DNA of 64,000 nucleotides from assembly GCA_022648325.1 (NCBI GenBank), contig JALCMG010000001.1:62001-126000 (forward strand), given 5' to 3'. A model generated the notes under the pieces. The model saw only the letters and a list, made by a program, of their open reading frames with translations. It was not told the DNA's origin and made no database searches. The first letter of the stretch is position 1. Each line of letters begins with the position of its first letter. Positions 27,202 through 36,333 of the stretch are shown piece by piece. The position numbers and the translations under genes were made by a program. Source of the stretch: Olsenella sp. GTDB lineage: Bacteria; Actinomycetota; Coriobacteriia; Coriobacteriales; Atopobiaceae.

Positions 27202-29028
27202 CTACTCCACGACCACCGGCACAAACTGGTAGGTGTGGCAGTCCACGTAGCCTCGGTTGGTAAGGCGCAAGTCGGGGATGCAGGCCAGCGAGAGCAGCGC
27301 CATGGTCATGAACGGCGAGGGCATCATGCAGCCCATCTTTACCCAGGCAGCCTCGGCGCCACGCACCTCCTCGGCAACCTCCTCCACACTCTTGGGGCTC
27401 ATGAGGCCCAAGATGGGCAGTTTGACCTGACCGAGCACCTTGCCGTCGGCAACGGCCACCTCTCCGCCGCCGCAGTCCACGAGCAAGCTCGCCGCAAGGG
27501 CCATGTCCTCATCGTTATCGCCAATGACCAGCAGGTTGTGAGCGTCGTGGGCCACGGTCTGGGCGAGGGCCCCGTGGATGCCAAAGCCCTTGGCGAAGCC
27601 GTAGGCAAAAGAGCCCGTGTTGTGGTGCCGCTCGAAGACAAAGGCTTTGAGGATGTCGTTCTCGGGCGAGCACTCCAGGCAGCCGTCGACCACGGGCACC
27701 TCGAGGTTCTCCTCCTTTGTGATGGTGGATCCCGCGCTCGAGGTCATCACGCGCACCAGGGCGCGGTCACCTGCGACAGGAAAGCCGTCGGCGTGCACGG
27801 CGGGGATGTGGAAGGTTTCGGGCTTGATGTCGACGGCAACGTGCATGGAGTTGAACATGAAGTTGGGCCAGGGATAGGGCTCCGGCGAGAAGAATACCGC
27901 GCCGTCCTTTGCCACAAGCTCGCCGTCGATGAAGGTGTGCGTCACGCGGAAGTCCTTGAGGTCCTCGAGAATCACGAGGTCGGCGCACTTGCCCGGCGTC
28001 ACGGAGCCAAGGTCGCGCGACATCCCAAAGCAGTCGGCCACGTTGATCGTGACCATCTGGATTGCCGAGACGGGGTCGATGCCAAAGCCCACGGCCTTGC
28101 GCAGGATTCGGTCGAGGTGCCCCTCGGACACGAGGGTCTCGGGGTGGTTGTCGTCCGAGACGAGATTCACGTGGCGCGTGTCGATGTCGTTCTCGGTGAT
28201 AACGTGCGCCAGCTCCTCGAGGTTCTGCCAGGCGGAGCCCTCGCGCAGCTGTGCGTACTGCCCCAGGCGAAGCTTCGCGAGCGCCACCTCGCGCGTGATG
28301 GACTCGTGGCAGCACGAGATTCCGGAGGCGATGTATGCGTTTAGCTGGCGGTCCGTATCAGGGACGGTGAAGTGGCCGGTCAGGGTCTTGTCGGCCCTGA
28401 GCGTCTCGTCCATCTCGGAGAGCGGGCCCTCGTCACAGGAAAGGACGCCGGGGTCGTTCATCATCTCGCCGAGGCCAACCACCGAGTCCCAACCCATTGT
28501 CTCGCGGATGTCCTTGGCATCAATCTTCGAACCGGTATCCTCAAAGCCCGGCACGGCGGGCACACAGGAACCAGGCGTCACCATGCACTTGAGCGGCACG
28601 CGCTCCGAGTCACGGACGAGCTCCTCGAGCGCGGGGAGGCCGGCGACGTTCATGGCCTCGTGGGGATCCCAGTAGATGCCGGTCGTGCCGTGGGGTACCA
28701 CGGCACGGGCGTACTCGGAGGGGCCAACCATTGCCGACTCCACGTGGATGTGTCCGTCCATGAAGCCCGGCGCCACGTAGCGCCCGGCGGCGTCGATGAC
28801 GGTGGTCTTCTCGCCAATGCAGTGCTCGGCGGTATGGCCGCCAATGCCCAGGTAGGCGATGCGCCCGGCGGCAATGGCGATGTCTGCGTTGTCGAGGACC
28901 TCGTGGGTGGTGACGCTCACCAGCCGGGCGTGGCGAATGACGAGGTCAGCGGGCTCCTGGCCCTGGGCCACGCGGATGAGCGTACGGTTGCATTCCCACA
29001 GCGGACTCTTGCAGAAGCGATTGAGCAT
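27202..29028 (-). CDS. ade: Adenine deaminase
   Basis: Ade deaminates adenine to hypoxanthine with a binuclear metal centre. The 608-residue chain has an N-terminal amidohydrolase barrel with the metal-binding H-x-H in MDGHIHVESAMVGPSEYA, GTTGIYWDPHEAMNV, a central LVSDDNHPETLVSEGHLDR, and the C-terminal adenine-deaminase domain (FGIHGALAQTVAHDAHNLLV, GDNDEDMA). Length is standard for the family. ATG 29028 follows AGAGGGG; an in-frame GTG at 29046 is an alternative. Monocistronic. Confidence 0.93.
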   Translation of the reverse strand: MLNRFCKSPLWECNRTLIRVAQGQEPADLVIRHARLVSVTTHEVLDNADIAIAAGRIAYLGIGGHTAEHCIGEKTTVIDAAGRYVAPGFMDGHIHVESAMVGPSEYARAVVPHGTTGIYWDPHEAMNVAGLPALEELVRDSERVPLKCMVTPGSCVPAVPGFEDTGSKIDAKDIRETMGWDSVVGLGEMMNDPGVLSCDEGPLSEMDETLRADKTLTGHFTVPDTDRQLNAYIASGISCCHESITREVALAKLRLGQYAQLREGSAWQNLEELAHVITENDIDTRHVNLVSDDNHPETLVSEGHLDRILRKAVGFGIDPVSAIQMVTINVADCFGMSRDLGSVTPGKCADLVILEDLKDFRVTHTFIDGELVAKDGAVFFSPEPYPWPNFMFNSMHVAVDIKPETFHIPAVHADGFPVAGDRALVRVMTSSAGSTITKEENLEVPVVDGCLECSPENDILKAFVFERHHNTGSFAYGFAKGFGIHGALAQTVAHDAHNLLVIGDNDEDMALAASLLVDCGGGEVAVADGKVLGQVKLPILGLMSPKSVEEVAEEVRGAEAAWVKMGCMMPSPFMTMALLSLACIPDLRLTNRGYVDCHTYQFVPVVVE

Positions 29029-29087
29029 GACAGCCCCTCTCGACACCCGACTATTAAATTGTCAAAACGTTAGCAGCCCTGCGTTGC

Positions 29088-29260
29088 GGTGCGGCAACAA
29101 TTCTGCGAGCGGCAGGCAACGGCTTGCCTGAAGCGTAAGGCGCTCACTGGGGCAGGAATGTGTATCGCGCGCAGGTCGATACAGATTCGTGCCACGAATG
29201 TGTATCGACGCAAGCTGCCGAGAACCGCTAACCAATCGGGATTTGCAGAATCACTCTCTG
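29088..29260. repeat. Degenerate palindromic intergenic element
   Basis: Upstream of ade, GAATGTGTATCG and CGATACAGATTC flank a core read on the minus strand as CGACCTGCGCGC, sharing the ACCTGCG core of the other elements. GAATGTGTATCGACG then recurs as a direct copy at ~29196. The flanking GCGGCAACAATT and TGCGAGCGGCAG resemble 39430-39465. Old and partially decayed. Confidence 0.5.
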
Positions 29261-29295
29261 GCGCGAACCTCGCTGCACTGTCTACGCGTACCCGT

Positions 29296-29928
29296 TTAGC
29301 GAGAAGAGAGAAGCCCCTTGACCTGGGAGGGCAGCTTGGACACAACGTCCTGCGCCGCGCTTCCAACGTCCTTGGCAACGTCACGCGCAGCGTCGGCGGC
29401 ATCCCCAAGGGCATCCGTTAGACCGTCGAGGTCGATGCTCTCATCGGTACCGGAGCCCGCGGTCGTGCCGCTCGAGGGGGCACTGCTCGAAGTGGCGCCA
29501 CCCGAGGTAGCAGCGCCGCTCGAGCTGCCTGCGGTCACGCTCGAGACGGCGTCGCTCACGCAGCTCGACACCACGGCAAAGACGATGAGAGCCACCAAGG
29601 CCCCTACGAGCACGAGCGTAATGCGCTTGAGGTTGGGACCGCGATGCGCGCCCCGGCCGTCGGCACCAGCGGCGCCGCCGTAGCCATAGCCGTAGTAGCT
29701 CGTCTGCGAGGGCGAGGGCACGGCGTTTCGCACGGACGCCGCAGCCTGACGCGGCGCCGGAGCGGTGCGGGAGGCTGCGGGCGGAGCATACACGGTGGCG
29801 TCCGGGTCGGCCCCGCCCCCGGCGTTGGCGCTGGGCCCCACATACACCGTTGCGTCCGGGTCCGCTCCGGCACCCTCGCCCCTCAGGCGCGTCTCGTCAC
29901 TATCGTCCATGTGGTCCATGCGGGTCAC
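29296..29928 (-). CDS. Membrane-anchored low-complexity protein
   Basis: About 208-211 residues. The N-terminal ~95 residues are Ala/Pro/Gly-rich and contain two copies of ADPDATVY followed by a Tyr/Gly stretch. One transmembrane segment follows (ITLVLVGALVALIVFAVVSS), then a Ser/Thr/Gly linker and an acidic amphipathic C-terminus (DALGDAADAARDVAKDVGSA). The predicted topology is a cytoplasmic N-terminus with an extracytoplasmic tail. The ATVY repeats resemble Thr-phosphorylation sites recognised by FHA domains, but this is speculation. Start GTG 29928 or ATG 29919; it begins 7 nt after the CobW gene and is probably co-transcribed. Function unknown. Confidence 0.65.
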   Translation of the reverse strand: MTRMDHMDDSDETRLRGEGAGADPDATVYVGPSANAGGGADPDATVYAPPAASRTAPAPRQAAASVRNAVPSPSQTSYYGYGYGGAAGADGRGAHRGPNLKRITLVLVGALVALIVFAVVSSCVSDAVSSVTAGSSSGAATSGGATSSSAPSSGTTAGSGTDESIDLDGLTDALGDAADAARDVAKDVGSAAQDVVSKLPSQVKGLLSSR

Positions 29929-29934
29929 GAAGCC

Positions 29935-31101
29935 CTACTCCACTCCGTCGAGCGCCGGAGCCTCGCCGTCCCACGTGGTGAGGCAGGCGTCCAGGCCGCA
30001 CTCGACGGCCTCACGGTCCATGTGACGACCGATCACGCAGAGGCGCACCATGCGGTCGCCCACCTTGGGGTCCCAGTCGCGGCGCAGCTCGGGCACCTCG
30101 GCCATGTTGCGCGCAAGCTCGTCGGTCGGCATGAGGGCGGCCCACTGGCCGTTCTCGGTGAGCGTGAACTGCTGCCCAGCCTGCTCGAAGACGTAGCACA
30201 TGTCGGGATCGTTGTTGACCCACATGAGGCCCTTGGCGCGAATCACGGACTCGGGCCAGTTGTTCACGAACCCAGAGAGCGCATGGTAGTCGAAGGGCTG
30301 GCGGCGCTGGTAGACAAAGGTGGAGACGTCATACTCCAGGACCTCGGGGTTCTCGTGCTCCTCGGGGTGCTCCATGGCATCGACCCACGCGGCCGAGCCG
30401 TACGCCTCGTCAAAGCTAAAGCGGCCGGTGTTAAGCAGCTCGTCCATGGGGACGTTGCCGTTCTCGGCCTCGACGATGCGCGCATGCGGCTGCAGGCCGC
30501 GCACGATGGCCTTGAGCTCGGCGACCTGCTCGGGCGTCACGCGGTCGCACTTGTTGAGCACGAGCGTGGTGCAGAACTCGATCTGCTGGATGAGAAGGCT
30601 CTCGACGTCGTCCTCTTCGATGTCGTCGGAGAGAAGCGCGTGGCCGCCGTTGAACTCGTCGTACATGCGCGCGCAGTCCACCACGGCCACGATGTTATCC
30701 AGGTCGAGCGGCGCAGTGCCGCCCTTGGTCTGGTCGCAGATGGACGAGATGGTGTAGGCGATGGGAATGGGTTCGCAGATGCCCGAGGCCTCGATGATGA
30801 TGTAGTCAAAGTCGCCGGCCTCGGCGATGGACGTGAGCTGCTGCGCCAGGTCGGAGGCGAGCGTGCAGCAGATGCAGCCGTTGCTCATGGGAATGAGGCT
30901 GTCGGTGGCGGAGAGGCCGCCGTTCTTTATGAGGCTAGCGTCGACGTTGATCTCGCCGATGTCGTTCACGATGACGGCGGCACGGATGCCCTCGCCGTTG
31001 GCCAGAATGTGGTTGAGAAGCGTGGTCTTGCCTGCCCCCAGGTAGCCGGTGAGCATGACTATCTTGACCGGAGTGGTGGAGTCCTTCGTTGCCATGGGCA
31101 T
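29935..31101 (-). CDS. CobW/COG0523-family GTP-binding metal chaperone
   Basis: A 388-residue G3E-family GTPase: Walker A GYLGAGKTTLLNHIL, the signature metal-binding GCICC, a switch-region ASGICEP, NKCD guanine specificity motif and a C-terminal CobW_C domain. Members insert or deliver zinc, cobalt or nickel to client proteins in the cytoplasm. No His-rich stretch is present to indicate the metal. ATG 31101 follows AAGGGGG with 5-nt spacing; a much longer in-frame extension to 31302 overlaps rsmJ antisense and was rejected. No Zur site was identified. Confidence 0.85.
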   Translation of the reverse strand: MPMATKDSTTPVKIVMLTGYLGAGKTTLLNHILANGEGIRAAVIVNDIGEINVDASLIKNGGLSATDSLIPMSNGCICCTLASDLAQQLTSIAEAGDFDYIIIEASGICEPIPIAYTISSICDQTKGGTAPLDLDNIVAVVDCARMYDEFNGGHALLSDDIEEDDVESLLIQQIEFCTTLVLNKCDRVTPEQVAELKAIVRGLQPHARIVEAENGNVPMDELLNTGRFSFDEAYGSAAWVDAMEHPEEHENPEVLEYDVSTFVYQRRQPFDYHALSGFVNNWPESVIRAKGLMWVNNDPDMCYVFEQAGQQFTLTENGQWAALMPTDELARNMAEVPELRRDWDPKVGDRMVRLCVIGRHMDREAVECGLDACLTTWDGEAPALDGVE

Positions 31102-31229
31102 GCGTGCCCCCTTCTGCCGGCGCTCGGCGCGGGCGACGTGTCTATTGAACCATAGGAGTCTAGGGCATGCGTGTGGCGAGATTGAGGGGCGAGAGAAGCG
31201 CAAGGCGGCAGGGCCCGCAGCCTTCGCCC

Positions 31230-31982
31230 TCACAGCGCGTAGCAGTCGTAGCGGATGGCCTTGCCGGCAATGGTGTAGCTGGGCTTCTCGCCCGCAAGCC
31301 ACGGCCCCTTGGCCGGACGCTTAACGATGATGCGGCGCGGGCCTGCCGCGCGGGCGGCGCCCATGAGACCCCGCTCGTCGTCACAGGGGCGCTCGAGGCG
31401 CTGGATGAGCTGCAGCTTCTTCTTGACGGCGGCGCTCTTGCGGCGCTCGGGGAACATGGGGTCGAGAAGAACCACGTCAGGCGAGAAGCCCAGCGCGGGC
31501 ATCGCTGCCACGGAGTCCTCGCCACGAAGCTCCATGCGCGAGGCCGCCTCGGCCAGCGCCGGGTCCTTAGCCGCTCGTGCGAGGGCGTCCCCCAGAAGCG
31601 CGCAGATCACCGGGTCACGCTCAAAGAGCGTCACCGAGAAGCCCACCGAAGCCAGGAGCAGCGAGTCCTCCCCCATCCCGGCCGTCGCGTCCACAGCCGT
31701 GAGGGGAGCCGCCGCGCCGCGAATGCGCGCCGCACGAACCACAAGCTCTCGGCTGAGGTTTCCCGCGCGCAGGCGGGGCACCATACGTGAGAGATCAGCG
31801 GCAAGGGACATCCCGTCACCCTCGAGCGAGAGGCCCTTCTCGCCAACGAGAAGGCACAGCCCGCCCGCAGCAGCCGCGGTGCCAGTTGGCTCCACCGTAA
31901 CACCCAGGCGCTCCGCAAGCTCCTGGGCCCACGCGGCGTCGCCGCCCGCGCCAACCTCTACGACCAGGCCCTCCACCAGCAC
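31230..31982 (-). CDS. rsmJ: 16S rRNA m2G1516 methyltransferase RsmJ-like
   Basis: A 250-residue class I SAM methyltransferase. Diagnostic RsmJ features are DATAGMGEDSLLLASVGF (SAM-binding loop), LFERDPVICALL, DPMFPERRKSAAVKKK (catalytic NPPY-equivalent region) and the C-terminal VKRPAKGPWLAGEKPSYTI. It would methylate guanine in helix 45 region of 16S rRNA. Start GTG 31982 abuts the TAG of the upstream ABC ATPase gene, so expression is coupled. The final residues RYDCYAL match the family's C-terminus. Confidence 0.88.
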   Translation of the reverse strand: MLVEGLVVEVGAGGDAAWAQELAERLGVTVEPTGTAAAAGGLCLLVGEKGLSLEGDGMSLAADLSRMVPRLRAGNLSRELVVRAARIRGAAAPLTAVDATAGMGEDSLLLASVGFSVTLFERDPVICALLGDALARAAKDPALAEAASRMELRGEDSVAAMPALGFSPDVVLLDPMFPERRKSAAVKKKLQLIQRLERPCDDERGLMGAARAAGPRRIIVKRPAKGPWLAGEKPSYTIAGKAIRYDCYAL

Positions 31983-32801
31983 CTACGCCCCGTACCTCCC
32001 GCGCATCGAGTACCAGCCGTCGTGCTCGTCCACCACGAGCGGCACGTCGAAGAGGTTGGAGAGGACCTTGTCGCTCAGGATCTGCTCCTTTGGGCCGTCT
32101 GCGAAGATGGCTGCGTTCTTGATGAGCATCACGCGGCCGATCGCCGGGATGATGTCCTCGGGGTAGTGCGTGACCAGGATGATCGAGCGGCCCTCGGCCG
32201 CAAGCGTGCTCATGGTCTCGCGCACGTGGTACATGCCCTCGGGGTCGAGGCCGGTGCACGGCTCGTCAAAGACGAGCACCTGCGGGTCGCGGATGAGCTC
32301 GCGCGCCACCAGGACGCGCCTGGCCTGGCCGGTCGAGAGGGTCATCACGTCGCGCTCGGCGACCTCGGGGATGCCAAGGCGCTCAAGCGCGTCGAGCCCC
32401 AACTGGCGGTCCCGCTCGGTGACCTCGACCTGCTTGGGGAGGCCCAGGGTGCCAAAGAGCCCGCCCACCACGATGTCGATGGAGGGGAGGTGCACGCGGA
32501 TCTGCTCGTGCATGGTCGAGCTCACCACGCCGAGCGCCCGGCGCACGTCGGTGAGCTGCGGGCGCGGGTTGCCACGGAAGCGCACCGGCGGCTCGTCTCG
32601 GTAGAGGGGGAAGACCTCCCTGGTGAGGAGCTGTATGAACGTAGACTTCCCTGCACCGTTGGGGCCGAGGAGGGCCACGTGCTCGCCCTCGTGCAGCGTG
32701 AAGTCGTCAACGTGGAGGATGGTCTTGCTCGCCCTCACCACGCTCGCGTCGTGGATGGCAAAGAGTGGCGTCTTGTCGCCGGCGTTGTTCTCGCCCTGCA
32801 T
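31983..32801 (-). CDS. Orphan ABC transporter ATP-binding protein
   Basis: A 272-residue ABC ATPase with Walker A GPNGAGKST, signature LSTGQARR (a variant of LSGGQ), Walker B VLVFDEPCTGLD and H-loop VTHYPED. This variant signature and the PLYRDEPPVRFRG segment fit the YlmA/ModF-like soluble group. No permease is nearby and rsmJ follows directly, so it may act in translation or metal physiology rather than transport; this is inference from context. ATG 32801 is the only start consistent with the ABC fold. Confidence 0.8.
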   Translation of the reverse strand: MQGENNAGDKTPLFAIHDASVVRASKTILHVDDFTLHEGEHVALLGPNGAGKSTFIQLLTREVFPLYRDEPPVRFRGNPRPQLTDVRRALGVVSSTMHEQIRVHLPSIDIVVGGLFGTLGLPKQVEVTERDRQLGLDALERLGIPEVAERDVMTLSTGQARRVLVARELIRDPQVLVFDEPCTGLDPEGMYHVRETMSTLAAEGRSIILVTHYPEDIIPAIGRVMLIKNAAIFADGPKEQILSDKVLSNLFDVPLVVDEHDGWYSMRGRYGA

Positions 32802-32956
32802 GCGGTCTCCCGGTCCCCTTTGGATGAAACTTCACACAAACGCACCACCACCTGGTGGGACGTGAAGACCTACTATAGGCAATGCGTGCGCGCACGCGGA
32901 AGGTTGGCGACGCACCGTAACACACCCACACGTCATTTGCGCAGATAGGGGTTCCC

Positions 32957-34177
32957 ATGCCAGAAATGCTCACGCTTGAGGCCTTTGAGGAGGCCTCCGA
33001 GAAGGTCAAGGAGGTCACGCTCGAGACCAAGCTCGTGGAGAGCCCGTACCTCTCGGCGACAACCGGCAACCGCATGTGGCTCAAGCCCGAGAACATGCAG
33101 CGCACCGGCGCATACAAGCTGCGCGGCGCGTACTACAAGATCTCGAAGCTCTCGCAGGAGGAGCTCGACCGCGGCGTCATCACCGCGAGCGCCGGCAACC
33201 ACGCCCAGGGCGTTGCCTACGCCGCCACGCACGCCGGCGCGCGCTCAATCGTCGTGATGCCCACCACCACGCCGCTCATCAAGGTCGAGAGGACCAAGGG
33301 CTACGGCGCCGAGGTCATCCTCTACGGCGACGTCTTCGACGACGCCAAGCAGCGCGCCGTGGAGCTGGCCGAGGAGCAGGGCCTCACCTACATCCCGCCG
33401 TTCAACGACACCACGGTTGCCACCGGTCAGGGCACCATCGCCATGGAGATCGTCCAAGAGCTGCCGCTGGTCGACACCATCCTCGTGCCCGTGGGCGGCG
33501 GCGGCCTTGCCTGCGGCGTCTCGACCTTCGCCAAGCTCTACAACCCCAAGATCCGCGTCATTGGCGTTGAGCCCAGGGGGGCCGCGAGCCTCACGGCGGC
33601 GCTCGAGGCCGGCCACGTGGTAAAGCTCCCCAGCGCCAACACCATCGCCGACGGCACGGCCGTGCTCGAGGTGGGCGACAAGGTCTTCCCCTACCTGCAG
33701 CAGAACCTCGACGACGTCATCTGCGTGGACGACGACGAGCTGGTTGTCTCGTTCCTCGACATGGTCGAGAACCACAAGATGATCGTCGAGAACTCCGGCC
33801 TGCTCACCGTGGCCGCCGCAAAGCACCTGCCCGCCGAGGGCAAGCGCGTGGCGTGCATCCTCTCGGGCGGCAACATGGACGTAATCACCATGTCGAGCGT
33901 GGTGCAGCACGGCCTCATCCAGCGCGGCCGCATCTTCACCGTGAGCGTGCTGCTCCCCGACCGCCCCGGCATGCTGGTGCGCGTGGCAAGCGTGATCGCC
34001 GAGCAGAACGGCAACGTGATCAAGCTCGAGCACAACCAGTTCGTCTCGACCAACAGGAACGCGGCGGTCGAGCTGCGCGTGACCATCGAGGCGTACGGCG
34101 AGGAGCACAAGGCGCAGATCGTGGAGGCCATCCGCGAGGCCGGCTTCAAGCCCACGCTCGTGCAGGCGTCGCTGTAG
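32957..34177 (+). CDS. ilvA: Threonine ammonia-lyase (ACT-domain type)
   Basis: PLP-dependent deamination of threonine to 2-oxobutanoate. The 406-residue enzyme has the cofactor-lysine motif TGAYKLRGAYYK (residues ~50-61), SAGNHAQGVAYAA, the phosphate-binding PVGGGGLACGV and LSGGNMD near 310. A C-terminal ACT-like domain (FTVSVLLPDRPGMLVRVAS, residues ~330-400) suggests allosteric control. The size fits the shorter family called catabolic or IlvA1-type rather than the 500-residue biosynthetic enzyme. AGGGG precedes ATG 32957. It lies opposite the leucine genes and could feed isoleucine synthesis or energy metabolism. Confidence 0.9.
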   Translation: MPEMLTLEAFEEASEKVKEVTLETKLVESPYLSATTGNRMWLKPENMQRTGAYKLRGAYYKISKLSQEELDRGVITASAGNHAQGVAYAATHAGARSIVVMPTTTPLIKVERTKGYGAEVILYGDVFDDAKQRAVELAEEQGLTYIPPFNDTTVATGQGTIAMEIVQELPLVDTILVPVGGGGLACGVSTFAKLYNPKIRVIGVEPRGAASLTAALEAGHVVKLPSANTIADGTAVLEVGDKVFPYLQQNLDDVICVDDDELVVSFLDMVENHKMIVENSGLLTVAAAKHLPAEGKRVACILSGGNMDVITMSSVVQHGLIQRGRIFTVSVLLPDRPGMLVRVASVIAEQNGNVIKLEHNQFVSTNRNAAVELRVTIEAYGEEHKAQIVEAIREAGFKPTLVQASL

Positions 34178-34185
34178 GGATTGGT

Positions 34186-34330
34186 CTCTCCGGCGGTCCG
34201 CGTCGCCGGAGAGCGCGTTTTGTTGCAATGCGCGCAATACTGAGCCCTCCGGCGACTTTGTCTCCGGAGGGCTTGTTTTGTTGCAAATGCCGCTAAAATG
34301 GGCCTTCCGGCGACATTCATGCCGAGAAGG
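34186..34330. terminator. Three tandem hairpin terminators after ilvA
   Basis: Three consecutive hairpins share a core CTCCGGCG/CGCCGGAG motif: TCTCCGGCG...CGCCGGAGA with TTTTGTT, AGCCCTCCGG...CCGGAGGGCT with TTTTGTT, and GGGCCTTCCGGCGA...GAGAAGGGCTT. The first two have T-runs on the plus strand followed by GCAA. The third faces the end of leuB and can terminate the leu operon on the minus strand. Confidence 0.75.
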
Positions 34331-34362
34331 GCTTGCCCCCAGTGCCGCGCCGCGACGTCCCC

Positions 34363-35475
34363 CTACAGGTACTCGACGACCTTGTCGCCCATCGCGGTGC
34401 AGCCCAGCACGTGGTCCGCCGGCGTGGCGTCGTCGGCAATGTCGACCGTGCGCCAGCCGTCGTCGAGCACGGAGCGCACCGCGTTGGCGACCCAATCGGC
34501 CTGCTCGTCCATCTGGAAGCTGTAGCGCAGCATGAGCTCCACGGAGAGGATCTGCGCCAGCGGATTGGCGATGTCCTTGCCGGCGATGTCGGGCGCGGAG
34601 CCGGCAGAGGGCTCGAAGAGCGAGACGCCGTCCCCCAGGCTCGCGCTCGCGAGCATGCCAAGCGAGCCGGTGATCTGCGCGGCCTCGTCCGAGAGGATGT
34701 CGCCGAACATGTTCTCGGTCACGACGACGTCGAAGTCCGCAGGCCGGTTGATGAGCTGCATGGCAGTGTTGTCAACGAGCAGGTCCTCAAGCTCGACCTC
34801 GGGGAACTCCTCGTCATGAACCCTGTGCACGACCTCGCGCCACATGCGGGAGGTCTCCAGCACGTTGCGCTTGTCGACGCTCGTCACCTTGTTGCGGCGC
34901 TTGCGGGCGGCCTCGAACGCCTTGCGGGCGATGCGTTCGACCTCGTACTCGCGATACTCCATGGTGTCGTAGGCGCGCTGGCCGCGGCCGCCGTTGGCGC
35001 CCGCGCCGGCCTCGTCGTAGAAGCGCTCGCGGCGCCCAAAGTACAGTCCGCCCGTGAGCTCGCGGACGATCACGAGGTCAACGCCCTTGATGACCTCCGG
35101 GCGCAGTGTCGAGGCGCCTGCCAGGGCGTCGTAGATCTTCACGGGGCGCAGGTTGGTGTAGAGGCCCAGGCCCTTGCGGATGCCGAGAAGCCCCTGCTCC
35201 GGGCGAGGTGCGTTTGGATCGGTGGAATCCCACTTGGGCCCGCCCACAGAGGCGAGAAGGACGGCGTTCGAAGCCTTGGCCGCATCGAGCGTCGAGTCGG
35301 GCAACGGACTGCCACAGGTGTCGATGGCCGCACCGCCGATGAGATGGTCCTCGCAGACAAAGTCAACGCCGGCCTTCTCGCCCACGGCGGCCAGAACCTT
35401 CTTGCCCTCGGCCATGATCTCTGGGCCAATGCCGTCGCCCGGGAGCGTGCACACGCGATAGGTTGCCTTGGCCAT
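34363..35475 (-). CDS. leuB: 3-isopropylmalate dehydrogenase
   Basis: LeuB oxidatively decarboxylates 3-isopropylmalate with NAD+ in leucine synthesis. The 370-residue protein shows LPGDGIGPEIMAEG at the N-terminus, VRELTGGLYFG in the substrate loop, and the metal/NAD region GSLGMLASASLGDGVSLFEP followed by SAPDIAGKDIANP. Length is standard. It is the last gene of leuL-A-C-D-B, starting 2 nt after the leuD stop. Confidence 0.95.
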   Translation of the reverse strand: MAKATYRVCTLPGDGIGPEIMAEGKKVLAAVGEKAGVDFVCEDHLIGGAAIDTCGSPLPDSTLDAAKASNAVLLASVGGPKWDSTDPNAPRPEQGLLGIRKGLGLYTNLRPVKIYDALAGASTLRPEVIKGVDLVIVRELTGGLYFGRRERFYDEAGAGANGGRGQRAYDTMEYREYEVERIARKAFEAARKRRNKVTSVDKRNVLETSRMWREVVHRVHDEEFPEVELEDLLVDNTAMQLINRPADFDVVVTENMFGDILSDEAAQITGSLGMLASASLGDGVSLFEPSAGSAPDIAGKDIANPLAQILSVELMLRYSFQMDEQADWVANAVRSVLDDGWRTVDIADDATPADHVLGCTAMGDKVVEYL

Positions 35476-35477
35476 CT

Positions 35478-35984
35478 CTACTCGCCCCTCTTCTCGGCTA
35501 GCACACGCTTGGTGCGTGCGACGAGCCCGCCCTCGTTGATGATGTCCTGGATGAACGGCGGGAACGGCTGGGCGTGGAAGACGGCGCCCGTGGTCTCGTC
35601 GGTGATGGTGCCGGTGTCGGCGTCGACGCTCACCACGTCACCGTCGGAGATGGCGTCCGCCGCCTCGGGGCACTCTAGGATGGGAAGGCCCATGTTGATC
35701 GAGTTGCGGTAGAAGATGCGAGCAAAGCTCTTGGCGATGACGCACGAGACACCCGCAGCCTTGATGGCCACCGGCGCGTGCTCACGCGAGGAGCCGCAGC
35801 CAAAGTTCTCGTCGGCCACGATGATGTCGCCCGGCTTTACGCGCGAGACGAAGGTCTTGTCAAGGTCCTCGAGGCAGTGCTTTGCAAGCTCGGCCGGGTC
35901 GGACGTGTTGAGGTAGCGAGCAGGAATAATTACGTCGGTGTCTATGTCTCTGCCATAGCGAAAGACGGTTCCTCGGAACTGCAT
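35478..35984 (-). CDS. leuD: 3-isopropylmalate dehydratase small subunit
   Basis: A 168-residue LeuD of the short bacterial/archaeal class. [20 protein letters not shown] is the canonical start, followed by [11 protein letters not shown] (substrate binding) and [17 protein letters not shown]. It pairs with LeuC to isomerise isopropylmalate. ATG 35984 with AAAGGA upstream is clear. Long in-frame extension upstream (to 36383) lies in the hairpin-rich leuC-leuD spacer and is not coding. Confidence 0.95.
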   Translation of the reverse strand: MQFRGTVFRYGRDIDTDVIIPARYLNTSDPAELAKHCLEDLDKTFVSRVKPGDIIVADENFGCGSSREHAPVAIKAAGVSCVIAKSFARIFYRNSINMGLPILECPEAADAISDGDVVSVDADTGTITDETTGAVFHAQPFPPFIQDIINEGGLVARTKRVLAEKRGE

Positions 35985-36138
35985 GGGTTTCCTTTCTAAA
36001 AGGGGGACTGCCACCCTTGCCTCCCCGCTTCGGACAGTCCTCGCCGCAAAAAACGCGGCTGCGGAACTCGCGGGGCGGCAAGGGTGGCCGCCGTCCCGTT
36101 CTTGAAACAAAACGCAGGCGAGAGGAACCGTCTTTCGC
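35958..36138. repeat. Nested inverted repeats in the leuC-leuD spacer
   Basis: The outer pair is GCGAAAGACGGTTCCTC (35958-35974, inside leuD codons 4-9) with its complement at 36122-36138. The inner pair is CCACCCTTGCC-CCCCGC (36010-36027) with its near-complement at 36072-36089. Both are centred on ~36048, with fragments of similarity between, suggesting an inverted duplication of the leuD leader. A further stem, GGGGCGCGTTGCCGC (from ~36256) with GCGGCAACGCGCCCC (to ~36329), lies next to the leuC stop. The 349-nt spacer has no gene. Confidence 0.75.
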
Positions 36139-36333
36139 GTCAGAGCCCTGACGGAACCTCCACCCCGGTAAAACAAAAGAAGCAAAGAGCGCGGCCGGTG
36201 GGGCGCCCGTGGCCGGCTGCAGGTGCAGACCGCCACGACCCGCAGGTGGTAGGACGGGGCGCGTTGCCGCTGCGCGAGTTCTTGGCGAAGCCAAGCTGTC
36301 TGAGCGCGGCGGCAACGCGCCCCGCCCACGAGC

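Noticed and set aside
31102..31302. Long N-terminal extension of the CobW gene
   Set aside because: It overlaps the 3' end of rsmJ and lacks homology; a strong Shine-Dalgarno precedes ATG 31101.
32826..32870. Short frame MKLHTNAPPPGGT before ilvA as a leader peptide
   Set aside because: No ribosome-binding site, no Ile, Val or Leu codon run, and no attenuator hairpin after it.
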